From: Amycolatopsis acidicola
GTDB lineage: Bacteria; Actinomycetota; Actinomycetes; Mycobacteriales; Pseudonocardiaceae
Reading direction: 5' to 3'
Assembly: GCF_007713735.2 (NCBI RefSeq)
Contig: NZ_VMNW02000001.1
Location: 266,294-330,293, forward strand
Length of the DNA stretch: 64,000 bases
Numbering within the stretch: the stretch's first letter is position 1; each line of letters begins with the position of its first letter. The notes under the pieces are model-generated. The model saw only the letters and a list, made by a program, of their open reading frames with translations, did no database searches and was not told where the DNA came from. Positions 43,147 through 51,362 of the stretch are shown one piece after another. A program made the position numbers and the translations under genes.

Positions 43147-46100
43147 GTGGCGGACGGTTCACGTGGCCGGTTGGGTGGCCTCGTCCAGAACTTTCGCCGT
43201 CGTGCCGGGTTGACCCAGCGCGAAGTGGCGGAGCTCGCCGGGCTGAGTGTGGCGGGGCTGCGCGACGTCGAACAGGGGCGCGTCGTGCGCCCACGCGCGT
43301 CCACGCTGCGCAAGCTCGGCGATGTGCTCGGCCTGTCGCGGGTCGAGCTCGGCGAGCTGATGCGCGAAGCGGGCGGTGACCACGGAGCGGCCGGCGGCCT
43401 GCGGGTGGAGGTACTCGGCCCGCTGCGGGTGTCGGTCGACGGGGCGGTGGTGGACCCGGGTTCGGAGACGCAGCGCGTGCTGCTCGGGCTGCTCGCCCTG
43501 TCGCCGAACGTGCCGGTGGTGCGGGATGCGCTCGTGGAAGCTGTGTGGGGGGCGAGCCCCGCCTACGGCACGGTGGATCTGTTGCAGTCCAGGGTTTCCC
43601 GGCTGCGCCGTCGTCTGCAGGCCGGTACGGGGGACGGCGAGGGTTCCCAGCCGTTGATCGCTTCGCGCGGTGGTTACCAGCTCACGGTCGCCGATGGCCA
43701 GCACGACCTTCTCGTGTTCCGGCGGCTCGTGTCGCGGGCGCGTCAGGTCCGGGACGAAGCGGAGCTGACCGAAGCCTGCGGGCTGTTCGCCGAGGCCGTC
43801 GGGCTGTGGCGCGGGGATCCGCTGGAGGGGCTGTCCGCGCTGCAGTCGCATCCCACCGTCGTCGCGCTCGGCCGCGAGTATCGCGCGGTGGTCGTGGAGT
43901 ACGCGGCCGCGGCCTCGGATCTCGGCCGCTACCAAGAGGTACTGCCGTTGTTGCAGCGCGTGGCCGAGGCGGATCCGTTGCACGAGGCGGTGCACGCGGG
44001 GTTGATGATCGCGCTCGCGGGCAGTGGCCAGCAGGCAGCGGCGCTCGACGTGTTCGACACGTTGCGCCGCCGTCTTGTCGGCGAACTGGGCGCGGACCCC
44101 GGGCCGGAGCTCGTGGCGGCGTACCAGCGGGTGCTGCGCCAGGAGGTGAACAGGCCGGAGTTCGCGCCGGTGAGCGCACACAGGCAGCTGCCGCCGGACA
44201 TCGCGGACTTCAGCGGCCGTGAGGACGAGCTGCGCCAGGTGCTCGACGGGGTTTCCGGCGCGGGCCGCGGCACGGCGGTGAACCTCGCGCTGATCGAGGG
44301 GATGGGCGGCGTCGGCAAGACGAGGCTCGCGATCCACGCGGCGCACCAGCTGCTGGCCGAGGGGCGCTACCGGGATTGTCAGCTGTACGTGGATTTGTGG
44401 GGGCACGCGGATCAGCCACCGGCCGACCCGTCCGCTGCGCTCGCCTCGTTCCTGCGCCTGCTCGGTGTGCCGGGGGACCAGATCCCGCCGAGCCTTGACG
44501 AGCGCGCCACCCTGTACCGCGACAGGTTGTACGGCAAGAACGCCTTGGTAGTGCTGGACAATGCGGCCTCCGAGGATCAGGTCCTCCCGCTGTTGCCTGC
44601 CGATTCGGCGAATCTGGTGCTGATCACCAGCCGTCGTGCGCTGGCACTCGACGGCGCGCGAACGCTGCCGCTGGAGGTGTTCACCCCCGCCGAGGGCCGC
44701 GACCTGCTAGTGCGGGTCGTCGGCGCTAAGCGGGTCGAGGCGGAGCCCGACGCGGCGCGACGCGTGGTGGAGTTGTGCGGCAGGCTGCCGCTCGCGGTGG
44801 CGCTGGCGGCGCGTCGGCTGCAGTCCCGTCCTGCTTGGACAGTCGAGGATCTGGCCGCGCGGCTCGCCGAAGCGGGAGACAGGCTGAGTGAGCTGGCGGC
44901 GGGAAGTCGTCGGTTGCGCGCGGTCTTCGAGCTTTCGTACCAGGCGCTCAGCGAAGACGAGCGCAGGATGTTCCGGCTGCTGGGCCTGCACCCCGGCGAC
45001 GATTTCACGGCGGATTCGGCGGCGGCGCTGGCGGAGCTGACGCCGTTGCAGGCGCGGCATCTGCTGGACAGGCTGGTCGACGAGAACCTCGCGACGGTGG
45101 TCACCAGGAACAGGTTCCGGCTGCACAATCTGCTGCGTGAGTACGCCCGTTCCGTGGTCCGCGACGAGGAGCCGGAGGAGCAGCGGCGCGCGGGGATCAC
45201 CAGGGTGCTCGATTTTTACTTGCACACCACGGCATACGCGACGTTCCGGCTGCAACCGCACCCGTGGACGAAGGACCTCGTCGGCACCGAACCGAAGCAC
45301 CGCCCGGAGCTGGCGAACCGGGACGAGGCGCGGCACTGGCTCGACGCGGAGCGCGCCTGCCTGCTCGCCGCGGTGAGCCTGGCGGCGGGACAGGGCTGGC
45401 CGACGCACGCGTGGCAGCTGACGAGGTCGTTGCGCGCGTACCTGAACCTGTACGGCTACAGCAACGATCACGACTGGGTGCGCACGCACGAAGCCGCGTT
45501 GTCGGCGGCCATCGCGGCCGGGGACAAGGCGGGGGAGGCGCACACCCGCAACGACCTCGCGTCGGCGTACCTGAACCAGGGCCGCGCCACCGACGCGCGC
45601 GAGCACCTGTACCGCGCGCTGGACTTCCATCGCGAAGTCGGTGACGGGACGCTGGAGGCGATAACGCTCGGCCTGCTCGGCGTCGTGTGTTACCGGCTCG
45701 GCCAGTTTTCCGAGGCGCTGCACCATTTCCGGCAGGGCGTGGCCGTCTCCGCCGCGCGGCCGTACCTCGAGGGCCAGATGTACGGGTACATCGGGAGTGT
45801 GCTCAGTACGCTCGGTTATCACGAGAAGGCGGCGGAGAATTTCGAGCGTGGGCTGGTCCTGTCGCGGCAGGCGCACAACCCGGACGGCGAGGCGGGCATA
45901 CTGGCCGGCCTCGGTGAGCTGCACGGCAGGCAGGGCCGGTATCCGGAGGCGATCGACCAGCTGAAGCAGAGCCTTTCCCTTGCCACGCAGCATGATCTGG
46001 CTCCGAAGATCGCGTATGCGCGGCACCGGCTGGGCAATGTCTACCGCGTCCTCGGCCGCTTCGACGATGCGCTGGCGCACCTGAGCGAGGCGCTGCGGAT

Positions 46101-46437
46101 CGTGCGGACGGTGAGCGGCCCGGAGACGGAAAGCGAGCTGGTGATCGACCTCGGCGTGGCGAACCGCGACATCGGCGGTCTGTCCGCGGCCTACGACCTG
46201 CTGGACCAGGGCTTGCGGTTGGCCATCAACCGCGGTGAGCGGTACCAGCGGGCGCGGGCGCTCAACGAACTGGCCGAGCTGCACCGCAGCGCCGCACGCG
46301 CCGAACTCGCGCAGAACCATTGGCGCCGCGCGCAGGCGCTGTTCGAGGAGCTGGAGACGCCGGAAGCGGGCCGTATCCGCGAGTTCACCGGTGACGCCAG
46401 CCACTGGGACGCGACCGGCGCGGACTCGGTCGCCTGA
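43147..46437 (+). CDS. XRE-SARP-NB-ARC-TPR regulator
   Basis: A 1096-residue regulator with the same SARP/STAND plan as its neighbour plus an extra N-terminal XRE-type helix-turn-helix (11-70: GLVQNFRRRAGLTQREVAELAGLSVAGLRDVEQGRVVRPRASTLRKLGDVLGL). An OmpR-like winged helix and BTAD domain follow (86-330), then NB-ARC with P-loop GMGGVGKTRLA near 380, and a TPR array from about 770. GTG at 43147 is preferred (AAGGTGA about 6 bases upstream) to the TTG at 43141. Its promoter has SARP-type repeats, so autoregulation or a cascade from the upstream gene is likely. A strong terminator follows. No biosynthetic target cluster is in view. Confidence 0.9.
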   Translation: MADGSRGRLGGLVQNFRRRAGLTQREVAELAGLSVAGLRDVEQGRVVRPRASTLRKLGDVLGLSRVELGELMREAGGDHGAAGGLRVEVLGPLRVSVDGAVVDPGSETQRVLLGLLALSPNVPVVRDALVEAVWGASPAYGTVDLLQSRVSRLRRRLQAGTGDGEGSQPLIASRGGYQLTVADGQHDLLVFRRLVSRARQVRDEAELTEACGLFAEAVGLWRGDPLEGLSALQSHPTVVALGREYRAVVVEYAAAASDLGRYQEVLPLLQRVAEADPLHEAVHAGLMIALAGSGQQAAALDVFDTLRRRLVGELGADPGPELVAAYQRVLRQEVNRPEFAPVSAHRQLPPDIADFSGREDELRQVLDGVSGAGRGTAVNLALIEGMGGVGKTRLAIHAAHQLLAEGRYRDCQLYVDLWGHADQPPADPSAALASFLRLLGVPGDQIPPSLDERATLYRDRLYGKNALVVLDNAASEDQVLPLLPADSANLVLITSRRALALDGARTLPLEVFTPAEGRDLLVRVVGAKRVEAEPDAARRVVELCGRLPLAVALAARRLQSRPAWTVEDLAARLAEAGDRLSELAAGSRRLRAVFELSYQALSEDERRMFRLLGLHPGDDFTADSAAALAELTPLQARHLLDRLVDENLATVVTRNRFRLHNLLREYARSVVRDEEPEEQRRAGITRVLDFYLHTTAYATFRLQPHPWTKDLVGTEPKHRPELANRDEARHWLDAERACLLAAVSLAAGQGWPTHAWQLTRSLRAYLNLYGYSNDHDWVRTHEAALSAAIAAGDKAGEAHTRNDLASAYLNQGRATDAREHLYRALDFHREVGDGTLEAITLGLLGVVCYRLGQFSEALHHFRQGVAVSAARPYLEGQMYGYIGSVLSTLGYHEKAAENFERGLVLSRQAHNPDGEAGILAGLGELHGRQGRYPEAIDQLKQSLSLATQHDLAPKIAYARHRLGNVYRVLGRFDDALAHLSEALRIVRTVSGPETESELVIDLGVANRDIGGLSAAYDLLDQGLRLAINRGERYQRARALNELAELHRSAARAELAQNHWRRAQALFEELETPEAGRIREFTGDASHWDATGADSVA

Positions 46438-46438
46438 C

Positions 46439-46485
46439 CCGTGGCGGGCGGCGCCGGTGTGGCGCCACCGTCCCGCCCGCCACGG
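46439..46485 (+). terminator. Terminator after the 43147 regulator gene
   Basis: CCGTGGCGGGCGG (46439-46451) pairs with CCGCCCGCCACGG (46473-46485), with an inner hairpin GGCGCC/GGCGCC nested between. ATCCTTTT follows. It begins at the end of the stop codon region. Confidence 0.8.
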
Positions 46486-46499
46486 ATCCTTTTAGGACG

Positions 46500-47051
46500 G
46501 TTCAGGCGCGTTGCCGCAGTGGGCCCCGCAGCTCTCGGCCCTGGCTGCCCACTGCGTGCGCTCGGTGGCTACGTCGGCGTGCGATCTCGGCGGTAGGTCA
46601 GCGCAGTCCGCCTCGCGGCGGCTCGCCCCCGCCGGAGCCCGCCGCATCGAGGTGCGATTCCAGCGTTCGGCCAGCGCAGCCCGGCTCGCCGCGCCGCCGT
46701 GCGACCTCGGCGGTAAGCCCGTTGCAGCCCGCCTCACCCGAGCCAACCTCGCGCCGCCGCACCCGGAAAGCGCTTTCTGGCTGGCGTGGCGCTCGGTGCT
46801 CGCCTGCTCGCCTGAAGTCTGCTCGGTGCCTGCCGCGCCGCGCGCGACGCCCCACCCCGTGCCCGGCGAGCCTCGGCCCCTCGCGGCCCCCAGCCTGCCC
46901 ACCGCGCGAGCGCGCAACGCACCCCACATCCGGGTCAACTTCCTTACCGCACAACGAATTTGGTGGCGGGACAGCGCCCGGTGCTCTCCCGCCACCAGAA
47001 CCCGGCTCGGTGCCTTGCAACCCGCACCGGCCACCCCACACGCTACCTTTC
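46500..47051. other. Repeat-rich non-coding region
   Basis: About 550 bp open in several frames but without credible starts; translations are Ala/Arg/Pro-rich and cysteine-scattered. It contains three imperfect copies of a motif beginning GTGCGAYCTCGGCGGTARG (46579-46597, 46652-46670 weaker, 46699-46717), each followed by a GCAGYCCGSCTC-like segment. A 10-bp hairpin (GGTGGCGGGA 46962-46971 with TCCCGCCACC 46987-46996) also lies here. G+C falls sharply after about 47040. Confidence 0.5.
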
Positions 47052-47091
47052 GTTCAACAATAAGGCAATGCATTGCCGTATTGTTGAACAA
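47052..47091. promoter_or_regulatory. 38-bp near-perfect palindrome with GntR-FCD operator cores
   Basis: GTTCAACAATAAGGCAATG (47052-47070) is mirrored by CATTGCCGTATTGTTGAAC (47071-47089) with one mismatched pair. Each arm contains TTGTTGAAC-type sequence fitting TNGTNNNACNA, and ATTGTTGAACAA at 47080-47091 is identical to the core of the operator at 24335. It lies 50 bp before the 47141 start and is unusually A+T-rich for this DNA. Confidence 0.75.
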
Positions 47092-47140
47092 CTGCTACCG
47101 TCGTCGCTATCGGTCCGGGCAACCCGAAAGGATCCGAAAA

Positions 47141-47395
47141 GTGACCGTCACCGAGCTGCCTCGCACGCTTTCCCATCGTGACCGCGTTTTCCTCAAGGCC
47201 GTCGCGGCCGGCCGGGTCGAGCTGACCTGTGGCCACGAGCCCGAGATCTTCGTCGACGGCCTGTCCTGGTGCGACCCGTTCGCCGCCCGCGCGCTCGTGC
47301 ACACCGGCCTGGTCCGAAGTGGACAGTCCGGCCCGCACGGCGCCAGGGTGCGGGCCGAGCTCACCCCGCTGGGTCGCGCCGAAGCCGGCCTCTGA
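47141..47395 (+). CDS. Small hypothetical protein downstream of the palindrome
   Basis: An 84-residue soluble protein (VTVTELPRTLSHRDRVFLKAVAAGRVELTCGHEPEIFVDGLSWCDPFAARALVHTGLV...) with a Cys in TCGHEP and a second in SWCDPF. The helical first part and short beta segments suggest a small winged-helix-like or zinc-binding fold, but I do not recognise it. GTG start with AAAGGA about 9 bases upstream; the upstream extension of the frame is rejected. The strong palindrome ahead implies tight control. Confidence 0.65.
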   Translation: MTVTELPRTLSHRDRVFLKAVAAGRVELTCGHEPEIFVDGLSWCDPFAARALVHTGLVRSGQSGPHGARVRAELTPLGRAEAGL

Positions 47396-47447
47396 TCCCG
47401 TTCAACTCCACCCCGCGCACCCCCGAAACCACGGAAGGAGCCGGAAA

Positions 47448-47468
47448 ATGAACGTCACCCGCTCGTAG
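47448..47468 (+). other. Six-codon ORF with a strong ribosome site
   Basis: ATGAACGTCACCCGCTCGTAG encodes MNVTRS-stop, with AAGGAG 7 bases before the ATG, a better ribosome site than most genes here. It may be a leader peptide, or the surviving start of a gene lost by a nonsense change or deletion, since no continuation is seen before the convergent gene. Confidence 0.4.
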
Positions 47469-47491
47469 TCAGTCCACAGAGGACAGCTCGG

Positions 47492-48682
47492 TCAATAGGC
47501 CCTGCCGCCGGCGTCGCGCCACAGCAGCGCGACGCCGTGGCCGGGCAGCAGCCAGGAGCGCATCTCCAGCTCCGGCAGGTCCTCGGCCTTGAGCCAGCCC
47601 ACGTTGATCGTGTTGGAGCGGAACGTGAACGGCGCGATGTTGAACAGGAAAGCGTCGCCGCGCGCGACGTCCAGTTCCTTCACCTCGAACGTGATCCGGT
47701 TGACGTAACAGGGATAGGGCGCCTGCCAGTAGCAGAACCCGTCGTCGATCCGCTGCAGCGTGGTGGCCCGCACGGAAAGCCGTTCGATCGCGCTGACCAC
47801 GTGGTCGTCCCCGGCGATGGCGCTCAGGTCGCATTCGAAGATCCGCAGATCGGCGAGGTGGTCCCGGGTGTTCTGTCGGGGCAGCGCACCCATGTCCGCG
47901 CGGAAGAACGACAGGTAGTCCGCCCAGTTCCCGTACTTCACCTCGGTCAGCCGCAGCTTGCTGGACTCGGCGAACCGGTGTTTGCCGTCCGAGTCCACGT
48001 ACTCGATCCCCAGCTGCACCGAGGGCAGCATGTCGTTGACGCGGCTCTGGAACTCGTCCGCGTCGGGCACGAACCACAGGTCGAACAACGGCAGTTCGCA
48101 GCCCGCGACGATCGAGTCCCGCAGCAGCGAGTCGCATGTGGCGAACACGATGAACCGGTCCACCCGCACGTTCTTCTTGAAGCTGTAGGTGGTGCCCGTG
48201 GTCAGGTGGTAGTGCTCGAAATCCACCGCCCGCAGCCCGAAGGTCACCTCGGTGTGCGTGCTGATCGTCAGGTCACCGCCGAACGGCTGCCTGCCCTGAC
48301 CACCGAGCACCCCGGTCATCACGTCCCGGTTCGCCTCGTTGCGCCCGTAGATCGACTCGAGGAAAACCTCCATCACCTGTTGCGGCAACAGGGCTTCGAC
48401 GATGCGCGGCCCGGAAATCCTGGCCAGCTCCGAGGACAGCCAGCGGCGGGTGAAATGCTCGTAGCCCGCCAGCCCGGCGGCGGCCAGCAGCAGGACCGGG
48501 AAGGTCAGCTCGCACAGCCTGTGCAGCACCGACTCCCAGCCCGAAAGTGGTTCCCAGAGCACCGCGAGCACCAGCATGCCGAGGCCGAGCACGCACAGGA
48601 CCGAGGCTGCGAGCTGCACGCGCCGGTTGGGATCCGGATGCCGCCCGGCTTCGCCCGGCCGCGTGTTTTCCCCAGCGTTCAC
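47492..48682 (-). CDS. Unrecognised membrane-anchored protein, 396 residues
   Basis: Two transmembrane helices near the N-terminus (about 24-44 LAASVLCVLGLGMLVLAVLW and 58-76 LTFPVLLLAAAGLAGYEHF) form a hairpin, leaving both ends cytosolic. A soluble domain of about 310 residues follows, with ISGPRIVEALLPQQVMEVFLESIYGRNEANRDVMTGVLGG, a beta-rich middle (THTEVTFGLRAVDFEHYHLTTGTTYSFKKNVRVDRFIVFATCDSLL) and an aromatic-rich C-terminus (IDDGFCYWQAPYPCYVNRITFEVKELDV). No enzymatic motif is visible. It is divergently separated from the GntR gene by 113 bp on the same strand, so it may be its own unit. ATG at 48682. Confidence 0.7.
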   Translation of the reverse strand: MNAGENTRPGEAGRHPDPNRRVQLAASVLCVLGLGMLVLAVLWEPLSGWESVLHRLCELTFPVLLLAAAGLAGYEHFTRRWLSSELARISGPRIVEALLPQQVMEVFLESIYGRNEANRDVMTGVLGGQGRQPFGGDLTISTHTEVTFGLRAVDFEHYHLTTGTTYSFKKNVRVDRFIVFATCDSLLRDSIVAGCELPLFDLWFVPDADEFQSRVNDMLPSVQLGIEYVDSDGKHRFAESSKLRLTEVKYGNWADYLSFFRADMGALPRQNTRDHLADLRIFECDLSAIAGDDHVVSAIERLSVRATTLQRIDDGFCYWQAPYPCYVNRITFEVKELDVARGDAFLFNIAPFTFRSNTINVGWLKAEDLPELEMRSWLLPGHGVALLWRDAGGRAY

Positions 48683-48795
48683 TGCCTCTCCGCCCGGTAG
48701 AGAACTCCCATGATCCGTGGCGCGAAGAGGAGGACGATAGGTCCGTTCGGATTATTCTGCCGATCGTTATCAATCCGGCCGGCAGGCTCGGTGCG

Positions 48796-49569
48796 TCAGC
48801 GCTCGTGCCAGCGCGGCTCTTCCTCCATGACGTAGGTGTTGAGCTCGGCCCGTTTGCTCGCCGGCGTGCCGGACTGCGCGGCGAGGTCGTTGTAGAGCCC
48901 GAGCAGGTGCGTCGTCATCGCCGTCCGGGCGCCGCCCTCGTCGTGCCGCTTGAGAAACCACGCCACCTGGAGGTGATCGTTCGCGGACCGGACGTGGACT
49001 TCCGGGCTGCCGTAGCTGTTCCGGCGGTACGGCCGCAGTTTCGGCACCAGCGAGCGGTAGAGCTGCTCGAGCAGTTCGTTGTGGCTGGCCTTGACCACCG
49101 CGGTGTGGAACTCCTCGTCGGAGCGCAGCAGCTCGTCCTTGTCCTCGATCGAGGCCGTCTGGTGGTCGCGAGCTCGTTTCTCGATCTCGTCCAGCTCACC
49201 TTCGTCCGCGCGCATGGCGGCCAGACTCGCGGCGGTGGCTTCGAGCGCGATGCGGACCTCCATGAGATCCGAATCGTCGATGCGGCCGTCCAGTACCAGC
49301 GCGTCGTCACGGTCGCTCACGTCGGTGGAGCGCACATACCAGCCGCGGCCGCGCACGACCTCGACGATTCCTTGCAGCTGAAGGCGTTGCAGCGCGGTGC
49401 GGAGCGAGCTGCGCGCGACGGCGAGCTTCTGCGCCAGCTCCGGTTCCGTCGGCAGCCGGTCACCCGAACGGAAGCGGCCGCTCTCGATGAGCTGGCGGAG
49501 CTTCTCCTCGATCAACTCTGGCAGGGGCTTGCGAGTGTCTGGTGAGAGCGACCAGCTCTCCTCGTCCAT
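48796..49569 (-). CDS. GntR-family (FCD subfamily) regulator
   Basis: A 257-residue FadR-type regulator: winged helix (PLPELIEEKLRQLIESGRFRSGDRLPTEPELAQKLAVARSSLRTALQRLQLQGIVEVVRGRGWYVRS) and an FCD helical domain (LMEVRIALEATAASLAAM...DEEFHTAVVKASHNELLEQLYRSLV) with the usual metal-binding Asp/His set. I prefer the ATG at 49569 (GAGGCGG upstream) to that at 49581. The gap to the divergent small membrane-protein gene holds a perfect 10-bp inverted repeat, a likely operator for this protein. Confidence 0.88.
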   Translation of the reverse strand: MDEESWSLSPDTRKPLPELIEEKLRQLIESGRFRSGDRLPTEPELAQKLAVARSSLRTALQRLQLQGIVEVVRGRGWYVRSTDVSDRDDALVLDGRIDDSDLMEVRIALEATAASLAAMRADEGELDEIEKRARDHQTASIEDKDELLRSDEEFHTAVVKASHNELLEQLYRSLVPKLRPYRRNSYGSPEVHVRSANDHLQVAWFLKRHDEGGARTAMTTHLLGLYNDLAAQSGTPASKRAELNTYVMEEEPRWHER

Positions 49570-49626
49570 TTTCCGCCTCATTCACGCCGGCTCGGCCCCC
49601 AGACCATCCGGCTGAGCGTACCAGAG

Positions 49627-49654
49627 GACAGACAACAGAAGCAAGTTGTCTGTC
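49627..49654. promoter_or_regulatory. Inverted-repeat operator of the 48796 GntR regulator
   Basis: GACAGACAAC (49627-49636) and GTTGTCTGTC (49645-49654) are perfect inverted repeats with an 8-bp spacer. A related imperfect pair, GTTGT...ACAAC, lies at 49660-49679. Both sit between the GntR gene and the divergent 49768 gene. Confidence 0.7.
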
Positions 49655-49767
49655 AGCAGGTTGTTACTTGACCGACAACAGACATCAGGGGATCCTATTT
49701 ACACCGAGGTGGCGATGAAAATGGGCACCCCATCCCGGCGTTCACCTCGGGTGAAGGAGGTGTCGAC

Positions 49768-49926
49768 GTGAGCTCGCAAAACCTGCTGATTGTCATCTTC
49801 CTTGTCGCGATCGCCGTGGCCATGATCGGATGGCGGACGGTTCTCGTGATGACCCTGACCGCGGGCGTCACACTCGCCGTGCTGGGTCTGGTCGAGATCG
49901 TGACGTTGCTCGGCTCGGCGGCATAG
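49768..49926 (+). CDS. 52-residue double-helix membrane peptide
   Basis: A short gene below usual ORF cut-offs. GTG start with AGGAGG at 49756-49761, spacing 6, one of the best ribosome sites in the window. The product MSSQNLLIVIFLVAIAVAM..., with two hydrophobic helices (5-20 and 24-47) joined by GWRT, ends LLGSAA. It is divergent from a GntR gene across an inverted-repeat operator and lies 151 bp before the HExxH gene, so it may be the first gene of that unit. Function unknown; a small membrane regulator or toxin-like peptide is possible. Confidence 0.7.
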   Translation: MSSQNLLIVIFLVAIAVAMIGWRTVLVMTLTAGVTLAVLGLVEIVTLLGSAA

Positions 49927-50077
49927 GGGCGGTAACGCCCGGCCGGGGGTATGCCGATCTGACTGATGTCAGACATGTCCCATGACATGCCCCCGGTGAG
50001 GTGGACGAGATCGATCGGGTTTACCTTTGCGCGGTCCCGAGGTCGCTCTCTTCTCCTCCTAGACGGAAGCCGCGCAG

Positions 50078-51319
50078 ATGAGCCTCAGATCCGACTGGCC
50101 GGACGCCACCACCGTGCACGCGGCACTCGCCCCGGCGAGCGCACTGCTGGCCGAGCGCCGGACCCTGTACCAACTGGCCGTCGAGGTGCTCGCGCCGGGA
50201 CGGCCCCGGCTTTCCGCGGAGGAGCTGGACAATCCGCTCTTCCGGTTCCAGGTCGGCGAAGCTCTGGCCGGCCGGGCCTCCTTCGATCCCGGCGCCGAGT
50301 TCGGGCTCACCGACGTCACCACCGAACTCGGTTCCGGGCAGGCCCGGCTGAAACTGGTCAGCGGCGCCGCGGCGAGCGAACGATTCGCTGCGGGCATGAA
50401 GGTGATCCACGCGCAGGGTGGTCAGCCAGGTCCGCCGCCGCGGCTGCTCACCGAGGAAGCCGGAAAGCCTTTTCACGACTCGCTTCGCATCGCGGAAGCA
50501 GGGCTGGCCAAGGCGCGCGAGATCAGCCCCGCGCTGGCCGAAGACCTGTTGCCGCACACCGATCTGCTCGCCGTACTGGACCCGTCGACTTCGGGCGGCC
50601 TGGTTTCGGCGTCCTCCCGGCTGTTCCCCGGGCTGATCCTGATCGACCGGCCCGAGTGCCCCTACGACGTCGCCGAAGCGCTGATCCACGAGGGCGCGCA
50701 CCAGAAGTTCTTCGATCTCGCCATCACGCACGATTTCCTCGGCGCCGACATCGCGCGCGACCGGATCTTCCACCCGTCGTGGTCCGGCGCGAAGTGGCCC
50801 GTGGAACAGGTCATCGCGGCCTTCCACGCCTACGCGTGCCTCGCGCAGTTCGCCGAGGATGTCGCCCGTTCCGGCGAAACCTCCGAACTCGGCGCCAACT
50901 CGCTGCTGCGCACGGCTCGTGAGCGCGAAACGGAGATCGGCCGCTGGCTGCTCGACGCCGAGGACGCGCTGGAAATCGACGCCCGGTGGCTGCTGCGCAC
51001 CTTTTTACGGGAGGACACGGAGTCCATTCGACCGAAAGCATCAGCGGATATGGCCCCCAATGGTCGCTATGTGTTGAACCCATTGGTGAAAATGGCCCGG
51101 ATGGCTGGCACCGGAAGGGTGTTGCTCGCCCAGCCCGGCAACCCGCCGTCGCTTCACTGGATCGACGGCGAAGCGGTGGACGTGGTCGACCGCCTCGAAG
51201 CTCACCCGCTTTCCCCCGCGGAACTCGATCCCGGCCTCGCCTCCGTGCTGGCCGGCCTCGTCGATTCCGCGCTGGTTTGCCGGGTGCCGGAAAGCGCTGT
51301 GGAAAGCACAGCGGAGTAG
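50078..51319 (+). CDS. HExxH protein, aKG-HExxH-type peptide hydroxylase candidate
   Basis: A 413-residue cytosolic protein with HEGAH at 204-208. The spacing beyond it, FHPSW at 231-235 and VIAAFHAYACLAQF with H250, follows the pattern of the HExxH domain found in RiPP loci (the domain of the FxsB/FxSxx-COOH setting), now known to include 2-oxoglutarate-dependent peptide beta-hydroxylases and not proteases. A 66-residue peptide gene with a strong ribosome site follows 43 bp later and may be its substrate. There is no radical SAM partner in view. Start ATG at 50078; GGAAG lies about 10 bases upstream. Family assignment is fairly firm, the reaction is inference. Confidence 0.72.
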   Translation: MSLRSDWPDATTVHAALAPASALLAERRTLYQLAVEVLAPGRPRLSAEELDNPLFRFQVGEALAGRASFDPGAEFGLTDVTTELGSGQARLKLVSGAAASERFAAGMKVIHAQGGQPGPPPRLLTEEAGKPFHDSLRIAEAGLAKAREISPALAEDLLPHTDLLAVLDPSTSGGLVSASSRLFPGLILIDRPECPYDVAEALIHEGAHQKFFDLAITHDFLGADIARDRIFHPSWSGAKWPVEQVIAAFHAYACLAQFAEDVARSGETSELGANSLLRTARERETEIGRWLLDAEDALEIDARWLLRTFLREDTESIRPKASADMAPNGRYVLNPLVKMARMAGTGRVLLAQPGNPPSLHWIDGEAVDVVDRLEAHPLSPAELDPGLASVLAGLVDSALVCRVPESAVESTAE

Positions 51320-51362
51320 TGTCCTCTTCGGACGAAATCCACTCTTTCCTCTAAGGAGAACA

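Noticed and set aside
46511..47140. N-terminal extension of the 47141 small protein to 294 residues
   Set aside because: The extension crosses a terminator-proximal repeat region and the 38-bp palindrome, and is Ala/Arg/Pro-rich; the GTG at 47141 has its own ribosome site.
49974..49989. Inverted repeat CATGTC/GACATG upstream of the HExxH gene
   Set aside because: Only 6 bp arms and no second copy; too weak to call an operator although the location is reasonable.
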